Assembly (NCBI GenBank): GCA_942490945.1
Contig: CALNYZ010000018.1
Coordinates: 1,364,001-1,428,000 of the forward strand
Length of the DNA stretch: 64,000 nucleotides
From: CALNYZ01 sp942490945
Lineage (GTDB): Bacteria > Pseudomonadota > Gammaproteobacteria > UBA6429 > Thiohalophilaceae
Direction of reading: 5' to 3'
The translations under genes and the position numbers were made by a program. Below the pieces are notes generated by a model. That model saw only the letters and a list, made by a program, of their open reading frames with translations, was not told the DNA's origin and ran no database searches. Below are positions 1 through 8,197 of this stretch, piece after piece; positions within the stretch are counted from its first letter, which is position 1; every line of letters starts with the position of its first letter.

Positions 1-41
1 TGTCTTAAATAGCGTTTTTGCGCCTGAGTTAAAGTAAGCAT
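1..41 (-). CDS. yhbY: YhbY-like ribosome-associated RNA-binding protein, N-terminus only
   Basis: The minus strand reads MLTLTQAQKRYLR from an ATG at 41 and runs off the window edge. This resembles the start of YhbY (CRS1/YhbY domain), a small protein linked to 50S ribosome assembly. Divergent yhbY next to rlmE-ftsH is the usual gammaproteobacterial arrangement, and that context carries most of the weight because only 13 residues are visible. No strong ribosome binding site is seen before the ATG. Confidence 0.65.
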   Translation of the reverse strand, partial: MLTLTQAQKRYLR

Positions 42-171
42 GTTAAAATCCCGATAAATTACGGATACATTTCCGCTAAATGAATGACTAAAAGTGACGA
101 TATGTGCCAAAAAATGCAGCACACATTATACCCGATTATCACTCAGCCACGCTTTGAAACAGGAAATATTC

Positions 172-792
172 ATGGGTAAAACCCGTCACGGCAAAGACTG
201 GATGACAGAGCACCAGAATGACCCTTATGTGCAACGTGCACTGAAGGATGGCTATCGCTCGCGCGCTGTTTACAAACTGGAAGAAATCGACAAAAAAGAT
301 CGTTTATTCAGGCCCGGTATGACCGTGATTGATTTGGGCGCGGCGCCTGGCAGCTGGTCGGAGTACGTGGCAGCGAAAATTGGCGATTCGGGCAAACTGA
401 TAGCACTGGATTTATTACCCATGGACAGTTTGCCCAATGTGACCTTTATACAGGGTGATTTTCGTGAGGAAGCGGTCTATTCCGCCTTGCTGGAAACACT
501 GGATGGCAACAAGGTTGACCTTGTAATGTCGGATATGGCCCCCAATATCAGTGGTATGAAGGCTGTCGATCAACCCCGTTCGATGTATTTGGTTGAATTG
601 AGCCTGGAGTTGGCACAATCTGTGCTGAACAAAAATGGTGTTTTGTTGGTCAAAGTATTCAGTGGTGCCGGTTTGGAAGAGTTTAACAGGCAGTTACGCC
701 AACACTTTAAGCGCGTCGTGAGCAGGAAGCCCAAGGCCTCACGGGCGCGTTCGGCTGAGCACTATTTACTGGCAACGGGCTATAATGTGTAG
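172..792 (+). CDS. rlmE: 23S rRNA (uridine-2'-O-)-methyltransferase RlmE (FtsJ/RrmJ)
   Basis: SAM-dependent methyltransferase that modifies U2552 in the peptidyl-transferase centre of 23S rRNA. The family K-D-K-E tetrad is visible in RAVYKLEEID, VMSDMAPNISG, VLLVKVFSGAG and RSAEHYLLATGY, and the SAM-binding loop is DLGAAPGSW. The open frame extends upstream to 94, but the start at 172 is chosen because it follows AGGAA at a normal distance and gives 206 residues, close to the family length of about 209, with the expected opening MGKTRHGKDW. ftsH follows 75 bases downstream, the classic rlmE-ftsH pair. Confidence 0.95.
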   Translation: MGKTRHGKDWMTEHQNDPYVQRALKDGYRSRAVYKLEEIDKKDRLFRPGMTVIDLGAAPGSWSEYVAAKIGDSGKLIALDLLPMDSLPNVTFIQGDFREEAVYSALLETLDGNKVDLVMSDMAPNISGMKAVDQPRSMYLVELSLELAQSVLNKNGVLLVKVFSGAGLEEFNRQLRQHFKRVVSRKPKASRARSAEHYLLATGYNV

Positions 793-867
793 TAACGTTT
801 AGGCGTAAAACTGCCGATAAACAAGTGGTTTTACGGAAAAAGCGAATTAAATCCTGAGGATAAACAA

Positions 868-2796
868 TTGAACGATTTAACCAAAAATATTTTACTTTGG
901 GTTGTGGTTGCGGTGATTCTGATGCTGGTCTTCCAGCAAATGCATACTGGCACAGGTGAGCAACGCGTGATCTACAGTGAATTCCTGAAGCAGGTCAGCA
1001 ATAATCAGGTGCAAAAAGTCACCATAACCGAAGGCAATATTGTTGGTTATTACAAGGATGGTCGACGCTTTACCTCTTTCAGTCCCGAAACAGATAATCG
1101 TGCCCTGATTGGCGACTTAATCAAGCATAACGTTGAAATTGACGCGAAAAAGATCGAACCAAACATTTGGGCGCAAATATTCATTTCCTGGTTCCCGTTC
1201 CTGTTACTTATCGGATTATGGGTATTTTTCATGCGCCAAATGCAGGGTGGTGGCGGCGGTCGTGGCGCACTGTCTTTTGGCAAGAGTCGCGCGCGTATGT
1301 TGGGCGAAGATCAGGTCAAAATTACCTTTAATGATGTCGCCGGTGTAGACGAAGCCAAGGAAGAAGTCGGCGAGCTGGTCGAATTTTTACGTGATCCCGG
1401 CAAATTCCAGAAGCTGGGTGGCAAGATTCCACGTGGTGTATTGATGGTCGGCTCACCTGGTACCGGTAAAACCTTACTGGCGAAAGCCATTGCGGGTGAA
1501 GCGAAGGTGCCATTCTTTACGATTTCCGGTTCTGATTTCGTGGAAATGTTTGTCGGTGTCGGCGCATCACGTGTGCGTGACATGTTTGAGCAGGCAAAAA
1601 AACATGCGCCATGTATTATTTTCATTGATGAAATAGACGCAGTTGGACGACACCGTGGTGCCGGTCTGGGCGGTGGTCATGACGAACGCGAACAAACTCT
1701 TAACCAGTTACTGGTCGAGATGGACGGTTTTGAAGGCAATGAAGGCGTTATCGTCATTGCTGCAACCAACCGACCCGATGTACTGGATCCGGCCTTGCTG
1801 CGTCCGGGTCGATTTGACCGTCAGGTGGTCGTGCCTTTACCTGACATGCTGGGTCGTGAACAGATTCTTAAAGTGCACATGCGCAAGGTACCCCTGTCAG
1901 AAAACGTGGTGGCCAAAATTATCGCGCGTGGTACGCCCGGATTTTCCGGTGCTGATCTGGCGAACCTGGTAAACGAAGCAGCATTGTTTGCAGCGCGTGC
2001 CAACAAACGTCTGGTCGAAATGGAAGAATTTGAAAAAGCCAAAGACAAAATCATGATGGGTGCGGAACGCAAATCCATGGTCATGAGTGATGATGAGAAA
2101 AAACTCACGGCCTATCACGAAGCCGGTCACGCCATTGTTGGTCTGAAAGTACCTTCGCATGATCCGGTATATAAAGTATCGATTATTCCACGTGGTCGCG
2201 CCCTGGGTGTGACCATGTTCTTGCCGGAAGAAGATCGCTACAGCTATAGCCGTGAGCGTCTTGAAAGTTCGATCAGCAGTTTGTTCGGTGGTCGTCTTGC
2301 CGAAGAATTGATTTTCGGCATGGATGCGGTAACCACCGGTGCCTCCAATGATATTCAACGCACAACCGAAATTGCCCGCAACATGGTGACGCGTTGGGGG
2401 CTGTCAGAAAAACTGGGGCCGATGACCTACAGTGAAGAAGACGGTGAAGTATTCCTTGGTCATCAGGTGACACAACATAAAAATGTGTCAGATGAAACCG
2501 CGCATGTGATCGACGAAGAAGTGCGTCGTATTATTGATCGTAATTACAAGCGTGCAGAAAGCATACTGAAAGAAAATATGGACAAGCTGCATGCCATGGC
2601 TGATGCGTTGATAAAATACGAAACTATCGATAAAGATCAGATTGCGGCCATCATGGAAAATAAAGAAGTTCCTCCGCCACGTGGCTGGGATGATTCATCG
2701 CATGGTGGTAATGCATCCAATGGCAGTGACCCCACAGCAGCGAAAGATTCACCTGCTGGAGAAAGTTCGATTGGCGGACCCGCTGGGGAACATTAA
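868..2796 (+). CDS. ftsH: ATP-dependent zinc metalloprotease FtsH
   Basis: Inner-membrane hexameric AAA+ protease that degrades misfolded membrane proteins and regulatory substrates. Two membrane helices (about 7-24 and 103-121) flank a periplasmic domain. The AAA+ module shows Walker A GSPGTGKT (195-202), Walker B IIFIDEID (250-257) and the second region of homology around 301-318. The zinc protease motif HEAGH lies at 417-421. The 642-residue length is typical. It starts with TTG, supported by GAGGA eight bases upstream and by the good match of the N-terminus to other FtsH proteins. The Gly/Ser-rich C-terminal tail is variable in this family. A strong hairpin follows the gene. Confidence 0.97.
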   Translation: MNDLTKNILLWVVVAVILMLVFQQMHTGTGEQRVIYSEFLKQVSNNQVQKVTITEGNIVGYYKDGRRFTSFSPETDNRALIGDLIKHNVEIDAKKIEPNIWAQIFISWFPFLLLIGLWVFFMRQMQGGGGGRGALSFGKSRARMLGEDQVKITFNDVAGVDEAKEEVGELVEFLRDPGKFQKLGGKIPRGVLMVGSPGTGKTLLAKAIAGEAKVPFFTISGSDFVEMFVGVGASRVRDMFEQAKKHAPCIIFIDEIDAVGRHRGAGLGGGHDEREQTLNQLLVEMDGFEGNEGVIVIAATNRPDVLDPALLRPGRFDRQVVVPLPDMLGREQILKVHMRKVPLSENVVAKIIARGTPGFSGADLANLVNEAALFAARANKRLVEMEEFEKAKDKIMMGAERKSMVMSDDEKKLTAYHEAGHAIVGLKVPSHDPVYKVSIIPRGRALGVTMFLPEEDRYSYSRERLESSISSLFGGRLAEELIFGMDAVTTGASNDIQRTTEIARNMVTRWGLSEKLGPMTYSEEDGEVFLGHQVTQHKNVSDETAHVIDEEVRRIIDRNYKRAESILKENMDKLHAMADALIKYETIDKDQIAAIMENKEVPPPRGWDDSSHGGNASNGSDPTAAKDSPAGESSIGGPAGEH

Positions 2797-2813
2797 ATCC
2801 ATTAACTGATGAA

Positions 2814-2848
2814 AACGCCTCTGTTATCAACAACAGAGGCGTTGTTCG
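2814..2848 (+). terminator. Hairpin terminator after ftsH
   Basis: AACGCCTCTGTT (2814-2825) pairs perfectly with AACAGAGGCGTT (2832-2843) around a 6-base loop, followed by a T-rich GTTCGTT. It separates ftsH from folP. Confidence 0.8.
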
Positions 2849-2919
2849 TTATAGAATACAAAAATGTCTCGATACACACAGAATACCAACCACATTTTCA
2901 TGCTATCTGAATACTCTAC

Positions 2920-3783
2920 ATGCAATTAAATTGTGGCAACCAATCCCTGAGCCTCACCAATCCGGTCGTCATGGGAATTTTAAACGTGACACCGGATTCA
3001 TTCTCTGATGGTGGCAAATTTACGACTGTTGAAACTGCCTCACAACAGGCAGTGAAGATGTTGCACGAGGGAGCATCAATCATTGATATTGGTGGAGAAT
3101 CAACTCGCCCCGGTGCAGCAAGGATTTCCGCGGAACAAGAATGTGATCGGGTTATCCCGGTGATAACGTCCATACGTAGTCAATCTGATTGTATTATCTC
3201 TGTTGACACCAGCAAACCTGCGGTAATGCGTGAAGCCGTAAATGCGGGCGCGAATTTGATCAATGATGTACGTGCGCTGCAAGAAGAGGGCGCATTGAAA
3301 ACAGCGGCTGAATTGGACGTACCAGTTTGCCTGATGCACATGCAGGGCGATCCCGATTCAATGCAACGTTCACCGCACTATAATGATGTCGTGGCAGAAG
3401 TGAAATCATTTTTGCTGCAACGTGCAGCAGCGGCAGTTAATGCGGGTATTGCACGAGATAAAATTATTATTGACCCGGGATTTGGTTTTGGTAAAACCCT
3501 GGCGCATAATCTTGCGCTGTTTAAATCACTCAAACAGTTCGTCGAAACAGGTTTTCCCTTGCTGGTGGGTGTTTCACGTAAATCAATGGTGGGTGCAATT
3601 CTAAATGACGCGCCCACTGAAGAAAGATTACATGGCAGCGTAGCGTTGGCGGCACTTGCCAGTTACCTTGGCGCAAGAATTTTGCGTGTGCACGATGTTA
3701 AACCTACAATAGATGCAATAAAAATTGCCACCAGTGTCACTACGGTTGTAGATGACGGGGCAGGACAAAAGGAAGTAATTTAA
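2920..3783 (+). CDS. folP: Dihydropteroate synthase
   Basis: Condenses 6-hydroxymethyl-7,8-dihydropterin pyrophosphate with p-aminobenzoate in folate synthesis. The 287-residue TIM-barrel shows the two Prosite-type signatures: GILNVTPDSFSDGG near the N-terminus and IIDIGGESTRPGA soon after. Further conserved blocks are INDVRAL, IIDPGFGFGK, GVSRKSM and the C-terminal RVHDVKP. The stop codon overlaps the glmM start (TAATG), so folP and glmM are translationally coupled as in many gammaproteobacteria. The ribosome binding site before the chosen ATG is weak. Confidence 0.96.
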   Translation: MQLNCGNQSLSLTNPVVMGILNVTPDSFSDGGKFTTVETASQQAVKMLHEGASIIDIGGESTRPGAARISAEQECDRVIPVITSIRSQSDCIISVDTSKPAVMREAVNAGANLINDVRALQEEGALKTAAELDVPVCLMHMQGDPDSMQRSPHYNDVVAEVKSFLLQRAAAAVNAGIARDKIIIDPGFGFGKTLAHNLALFKSLKQFVETGFPLLVGVSRKSMVGAILNDAPTEERLHGSVALAALASYLGARILRVHDVKPTIDAIKIATSVTTVVDDGAGQKEVI

Positions 3784-5126
3784 TGAGTCGTAAATATTTT
3801 GGAACGGATGGCATTCGCGGCAAAGTTGGCGAAGCACCGATAACCCCGGATTTTGTATTAAAGCTGGGCTGGGCTGCCGGTAAAGTATTGGCAAACAATA
3901 ATCGTGGCAAGGTTGTCATTGGTAAAGATACCCGCATTTCCGGTTATATATTTGAATCCGTACTGGAAGCGGGTCTGGCTGCTGCAGGTGTGGATAGCCT
4001 GATGCTCGGACCGATGCCAACACCTGCCATCGCCTATCTTACGCGTACCTTGCATGCAGATGCAGGAATTGTGATCAGTGCATCGCACAATCCCTTTTAT
4101 GATAATGGCATTAAATTCTTTTCCAGCCGTGGAACAAAACTGGCAGATGAAATCGAGTTGGCAATTGAGGCTGAACTGGAAAAAGAAATAACCTGTAATG
4201 ATTCTGCAAACCTTGGCAAGGCAGAACGAATAAATGATGCCGAAGGGCGCTACATTGAATTTTGTAAGAGTACCATACCGCATACCGTCGATCTAAGTGG
4301 TATGAAAATTGTTATTGATTGTGCCAACGGTGCAACCTATAAAGTGGCACCACATGTATTTCATGAATTACGCGCAAATGTAATCAGTATTGGTGTCAAA
4401 CCGAACGGAACCAATATTAATGATGAATGTGGTTCGACGAAGCCTGCGCAATTGCAACAAGCGGTGCTGGAGCATCAGGCTGATCTGGGGATTGCCTTCG
4501 ATGGCGATGGTGATCGACTTATCATGGTCGACAAGCACGGTAACCTGGTTGATGGTGATGAACTGCTCTATGTGATTGCCATGGAGCGACTTAGCAGCAA
4601 TCAATTAATCGGTGGTGTGGTCGGCACGTTAATGTCAAACCTTGGGTTTGAGCATGCCTTGCAACGCAAAAACATTTCTTTTACGCGCGCCAATGTTGGC
4701 GATCGCTATGTGATGGAACAATTGCTGGCTAATGATTGGCGACTGGGTGGTGAAAATTCTGGCCATATCATTTGTCTGGATCGTACTACGACTGGTGATG
4801 GGCTGATCTCGGCCTTGCAGGTTATTGCTGCCATGGTTCATAGTGGCAAGCCGCTGCACGATCTGATTGCAGACGTTGAAAAATATCCGCAAGTTTTGGT
4901 CAATGTCAGGTTAAGTAAAAAAGTCGACGTGTGCCTATTGCCAGCCGTGCAGGATGCAGTGAAACAGGCTGAAGCTGAGCTTGCCGAGAAAGGCCGGGTA
5001 CTGTTGCGCGCTTCTGGTACCGAGCCATTAATCCGCGTGATGGTGGAAGGGCAAAACGATGTGCTGGTGCAAAATCTTGCAGAGCAAATTGCCAGCGTCG
5101 TCAAAGATGCGGTTGATGCAAGCTGA
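3783..5126 (+). CDS. glmM: Phosphoglucosamine mutase
   Basis: Interconverts glucosamine-6-phosphate and glucosamine-1-phosphate on the way to UDP-GlcNAc for peptidoglycan and LPS. The four domains of an alpha-D-phosphohexomutase are present: the phosphoserine loop ISASHNP with Ser101, the Mg-binding DGDGDR (240-245), the sugar loop GGENSGH (322-328) and the phosphate-binding RASGTEPLIR (409-418). The GlmM-type GGENSGH loop separates it from phosphomannomutases. The length of 447 is standard. It overlaps folP by one base. Confidence 0.97.
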   Translation: MSRKYFGTDGIRGKVGEAPITPDFVLKLGWAAGKVLANNNRGKVVIGKDTRISGYIFESVLEAGLAAAGVDSLMLGPMPTPAIAYLTRTLHADAGIVISASHNPFYDNGIKFFSSRGTKLADEIELAIEAELEKEITCNDSANLGKAERINDAEGRYIEFCKSTIPHTVDLSGMKIVIDCANGATYKVAPHVFHELRANVISIGVKPNGTNINDECGSTKPAQLQQAVLEHQADLGIAFDGDGDRLIMVDKHGNLVDGDELLYVIAMERLSSNQLIGGVVGTLMSNLGFEHALQRKNISFTRANVGDRYVMEQLLANDWRLGGENSGHIICLDRTTTGDGLISALQVIAAMVHSGKPLHDLIADVEKYPQVLVNVRLSKKVDVCLLPAVQDAVKQAEAELAEKGRVLLRASGTEPLIRVMVEGQNDVLVQNLAEQIASVVKDAVDAS

Positions 5127-5274
5127 TAGTTAGCGATTGTCCACCGTATGTGATTGAAAATAAATGATAAATCAACCTGTACAAAAAACCGACTCACAGT
5201 AAATTGTTGATTTATTGGGCGCTTAAAGGTAAGCTTGCGCGCTCCAAAATGTCTATGAAAAATGAGGAAAAGCA

Positions 5275-6027
5275 ATGCGACAACCGATAATCGCGGGAAA
5301 CTGGAAAATGAATGGCTCACGCGAGAGCATTACGACTTTGTTAGCCGGAATTAAAGCCGGAATCGGTGACGTCAAAAAGGCGGAAGTCGCAGTATGTGTA
5401 CCTTATATATATATCCCCATGGTAAGTGAGGCACTTGCCGGCACGACCATCGCATGGGGCGGACAAAATTTAAGTACTGAAGCCGCTGGCGCATTTACGG
5501 GTGAAATATCGGCTGCCATGTTACTGGATTTCGGTTGTAAATATGTCACCGTTGGCCATTCCGAGCGTCGTACCTTGTATGGTGAAACCGATGAATTGGT
5601 GGCGAAAAAATACGGTGTTGCACTCGCGGCAGGATTAACGCCCATTCTTTGTATTGGCGAGACGCTGGAAGAGCGTGAAAAGAATATCACCGAAGAAGTT
5701 TGTGCACGCCAGATTCAGGCAGTAATCGATATGCACGGCATTGCTTCGATTGGTAAAGGTGTCATTGCCTATGAACCTGTCTGGGCAATTGGTACCGGCA
5801 AGACAGCCTCACCGCAACAAGCGCAGGATGTGCATGCCTTTATTCGTGGCATGATCGCAAAGCAGGATAAAGCGGTGGCTGACGGTGTGCGTATTCAATA
5901 CGGTGGCAGTATGAATGCAGCGAATGCAGCTGAATTACTTGCTATGGAAGATATCGATGGTGGCTTGATCGGTGGTGCGTCACTGAAAGCCGAAGATTTT
6001 TTAACAATTTGTAAGGCGGCAGGTTAG
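5275..6027 (+). CDS. tpiA: Triosephosphate isomerase
   Basis: Interconverts dihydroxyacetone phosphate and glyceraldehyde-3-phosphate in glycolysis, gluconeogenesis and the Calvin cycle. Catalytic residues are visible: Lys11 in GNWKMNG, His95 in VTVGHSERR and Glu167 in AYEPVWAIGTGKT. The phosphate-gripping loop 6 is intact and IQYGGSM lies near the C-terminus. The length is 250 residues. GAGGAAAAGC precedes the ATG. A 148-base gap separates it from glmM, so it may have its own promoter. secG follows 41 bases later. Confidence 0.97.
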   Translation: MRQPIIAGNWKMNGSRESITTLLAGIKAGIGDVKKAEVAVCVPYIYIPMVSEALAGTTIAWGGQNLSTEAAGAFTGEISAAMLLDFGCKYVTVGHSERRTLYGETDELVAKKYGVALAAGLTPILCIGETLEEREKNITEEVCARQIQAVIDMHGIASIGKGVIAYEPVWAIGTGKTASPQQAQDVHAFIRGMIAKQDKAVADGVRIQYGGSMNAANAAELLAMEDIDGGLIGGASLKAEDFLTICKAAG

Positions 6028-6068
6028 TCAATTAATTGATCCGCTGAAAATTTAATTCAGGTACCTAT

Positions 6069-6497
6069 ATGTTACAACAAATTTTGTTAATCGTTCATGT
6101 GCTGATAGCTGCGAGCATCGTCGGCCTGATATTAATGCAGCAAGGTAAAGGTGCGGACATGGGCGCAGCCTTTGGTTCAGGGGCATCCGGAACAGTATTT
6201 GGTTCGCGAGGTTCAAGCAATTTCCTGACACGCGCAACAGCAATTCTGGCAACATTGTTTTTTCTTAGCAGCCTGACCCTGTTTGTTCTTGCAACACAGA
6301 CCAAAGCTCCTACAAGTATTGTCGATAAACTTGAAAATACCAAAGTAGAAAAAGTCATGCCTGGTAAAAATGAAGCAAATTCTGAAGTACCGGTTGCCGA
6401 CGATAAGGCTGTGGAAACAGCTCCCGCTGAATCAACAGGCAAGTCTGTTACACCAGCGAAAAAACCTGTTCAATCAGATGTACCCGTATCTGAATAA
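6069..6497 (+). CDS. secG: Protein-export membrane protein SecG
   Basis: Accessory subunit of the SecYEG translocon that assists SecA-driven export. It has two hydrophobic helices (about residues 3-20 and 53-72) around the conserved glycine-rich cytoplasmic loop with LMQQGKGADMGAAFG and FGSRGSSNFL. At 142 residues it is longer than E. coli SecG (110). The extra part is a charged, Ala/Pro/Val-rich disordered tail after about residue 80. The order tpiA-secG-tRNA-Leu is conserved across gammaproteobacteria. Confidence 0.95.
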   Translation: MLQQILLIVHVLIAASIVGLILMQQGKGADMGAAFGSGASGTVFGSRGSSNFLTRATAILATLFFLSSLTLFVLATQTKAPTSIVDKLENTKVEKVMPGKNEANSEVPVADDKAVETAPAESTGKSVTPAKKPVQSDVPVSE

Positions 6498-6513
6498 AAA
6501 TTAAATTTTAACG

Positions 6514-6551
6514 AAAGGGATAGTTGTCGTTTGGGCGCTGTCCCTTTTTTT
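6514..6551 (+). terminator. Rho-independent terminator after secG
   Basis: AAAGGGATAG (6514-6523) pairs with CTGTCCCTTT (6538-6547), with one G-T wobble, around a 14-base loop and runs into seven T residues. It lies just upstream of tRNA-Leu, so the tRNA depends on readthrough, processing or its own promoter. Confidence 0.75.
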
Positions 6552-6566
6552 GAATATCCAAACAAA

Positions 6567-6651
6567 GCCGAAGTGGTGGAATTGGTAGACACGCTATCTT
6601 GAGGGGGTAGTGGGGCAACCCGTGCGAGTTCGAGTCTCGCCTTCGGCACCA
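6567..6651 (+). tRNA. tRNA-Leu (anticodon GAG)
   Basis: The acceptor stem GCCGAAG (6567-6573) pairs with CTTCGGC (6641-6647). The discriminator base is A and CCA is encoded (6649-6651). The anticodon stem CTATC/GGTAG encloses the loop TTGAGGG, giving anticodon GAG at 6601-6603 (reads CUC/CUU). The T arm contains GTTCGAGTC. The long variable arm is as expected for a class II leucine tRNA of 85 bases. Confidence 0.95.
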
Positions 6652-6703
6652 TATTTATTTCCAAACCCGTTACAAATTAACACGATTGTGATTTACTTTG
6701 TGA

Positions 6704-7078
6704 ATGCGTTCACATTGCCTGTTTGTATACGGAACACTCCTGTCTCCCTTACTGATGAAAAAGCTGGTAGGGAAGTTGCCAGCCAGCCAACCCGCGCATA
6801 TAAAAAATTATAAAGCCGTGTTTTTTACACATCGACATTACCCTGGATTAACTATAAAGCGTAATGCCATTACAGCAGGTCGTGTATATACGAAATTATC
6901 ACGCAAACAAATCAGAGTACTCGATGACTATGAAGGAACAGAGTACAAGCGTGAACTGATTAAAATTTATCTTGAAAATAATGAGGTGAAAGTATGCTGG
7001 ATATATATAACCAAACAACACTCTCAGCGGATATTATCACTGTTGCCGTGGGATAAATACGATGCAGACAGGATTTGA
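6704..7078 (+). CDS. GGCT-fold (gamma-glutamylcyclotransferase/AIG2-like) protein
   Basis: A 124-residue protein with the family opening LFVYGTL (residues 6-12), where YGTL forms the substrate-binding loop. A central GRVYTKLSRKQIRVLDDYEG block matches the part of the fold that carries the acid/base residue. Family members release 5-oxoproline from gamma-glutamyl compounds or gamma-glutamylamines, but the substrate of this one cannot be assigned. It lies 52 bases downstream of tRNA-Leu, in a position where many relatives have nuoA directly. No strong ribosome binding site is seen, so the exact start is not firm. Confidence 0.75.
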   Translation: MRSHCLFVYGTLLSPLLMKKLVGKLPASQPAHIKNYKAVFFTHRHYPGLTIKRNAITAGRVYTKLSRKQIRVLDDYEGTEYKRELIKIYLENNEVKVCWIYITKQHSQRILSLLPWDKYDADRI

Positions 7079-7388
7079 TTGCTGATTCTTGTATCCATAC
7101 TACCAAAATTAAATTGTTTTTATATTCGTATGCAAAAATAGTTAACTGGTTAAATAAAAGACATATGAACAAGCAATCATATTTATATAATTTATTAATC
7201 GGCTTTTACGATTAAAACGATTAAAAAATCAGGTTAACAAAACCTGAACGGCCTTCTGATTTTTGTAACTATTATGTTGCGTCGAACACAGATTTATCTA
7301 TGATGTGTTCCAAGATATCTTGATTAACAATGGTATCGACCTGGCCATAACGGTCGGATACAAAAAACTAACCTTTGGGAATATATAG
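7079..7388. other. AT-rich intergenic gap with two inverted repeats
   Basis: No convincing gene is seen here. The stretch at about 7223-7264 can form a nested structure: CAGGTT/AACCTG inside an outer AAAAATCAG/CTGATTTTT stem. A second 7-base inverted repeat lies at 7284-7310 and is listed separately. The gap is clearly richer in A+T than the flanking housekeeping genes. Confidence 0.5.
7284..7310. promoter_or_regulatory. Inverted repeat upstream of the small secreted protein gene
   Basis: GAACACA (7284-7290) and TGTGTTC (7304-7310) are perfect inverted arms separated by 13 bases, ending 78 bases before the downstream ATG. The geometry fits either a dimeric regulator site or a small hairpin. 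No T-tract follows, which argues against a terminator. Confidence 0.35.
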
Positions 7389-7622
7389 ATGAAAAAATCA
7401 ATGTTTAAAGCAATGATGGCAACAGTAATTTTGGCGTTTGCTATGCAAGGTGCGGCATTTGCAAAAGCAAAATGTAAAGGTATGGAAGAAGGTAAATGTT
7501 CTGCAGCAAAAGAATGTAAATGGGTAAAAGAATATGCCAAGAAAGATGGTAAAAAAGTAGCTGCACATTGCAAATCTAAATCCAAAAAGAAAAAAGCTAA
7601 AAAAGAAGAAACAAAAAAGTAA
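7389..7622 (+). CDS. Small secreted Lys-rich four-cysteine protein
   Basis: A 77-residue protein with a clear signal peptide: basic start, hydrophobic core and the cleavage-like site GAAFA before KAKCKG. The mature part of about 52 residues holds four cysteines (KCKG, GKCS, KECKWV, AHCKSK), enough for two disulfides, and ends in an almost pure Lys/Glu tail. The C-x-W-V then KDGKKV then C spacing resembles small cysteine motifs found in other proteobacterial and phage hypothetical proteins. That resemblance is from memory and no function is known. A strong terminator follows, so it is probably a single-gene unit. Confidence 0.8.
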   Translation: MKKSMFKAMMATVILAFAMQGAAFAKAKCKGMEEGKCSAAKECKWVKEYAKKDGKKVAAHCKSKSKKKKAKKEETKK

Positions 7623-7646
7623 TCTGATTTAGCCAAAGAAAAATAT

Positions 7647-7677
7647 AAAAGGGCGGTATATGTACCGCCCTTTTTTT
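7647..7677 (+). terminator. Rho-independent terminator after the small secreted protein
   Basis: GGGCGGTA (7651-7658) pairs with TACCGCCC (7663-7670) around TATG, extended by A/T pairs and followed by seven T residues. This is a textbook intrinsic terminator. Confidence 0.92.
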
Positions 7678-8197
7678 ATTGTAAAAAAATTATAATGGCC
7701 AGCCGGTATTGCCGCTTGTTTTGCCTCGGCCAGCTTTACACTAGTTGACTGTAATGCAACATTTTAAACCTTTATAATAAGCAAGAAAGAAGATATATAC
7801 TCTTAAAATCACAACTGAAGAAAAGTTAAATTGTCATTATTTGAAAACGGAATAATGCCGCTTTCAAAGTAAATATATTTATATTCAGGAGAGATTTTGA
7901 ATTTTAAGATCGTGAAGATTAGTTACATCAAGCGCTGCTGCAGCGATTAAAATCGTTCTAAAATTAGTTTCTATCAGTTACGAATACTAAATACAAGTAG
8001 TAAGTGTTTTTCTTTGAATTGTCTCTGCGACTAAAAGTACGTAAAATAATCACAGGCTGATTGGACAAAATCCAGAATGGGTAATAATCGAGACAGTCGA
8101 GTACCGGTAAATAATTTTATTGTGTAGCTTTGTAAAGCTTGTTTGATAGGGGTATCAGGCATCAGGTTGAACACACTAATTTGTGGGAGAAATTCAC
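7678..8197. other. Long AT-rich intergenic region upstream of the di-haem protein gene
   Basis: About 520 bases without a supportable gene. Small inverted repeats are present, for example CGCTGC/GCAGCG around 7932-7944, and there are weak -35/-10-like strings. No single promoter is good enough to call. The last bases hold the ribosome binding site GGGAGA for the downstream gene. Confidence 0.5.

Noticed and set aside
8183..8197. GTG start five codons upstream for the di-haem protein
   Set aside because: The GTG overlaps the ribosome binding site GGGAGA that serves the ATG at 8198. A normal signal peptide begins at that ATG.
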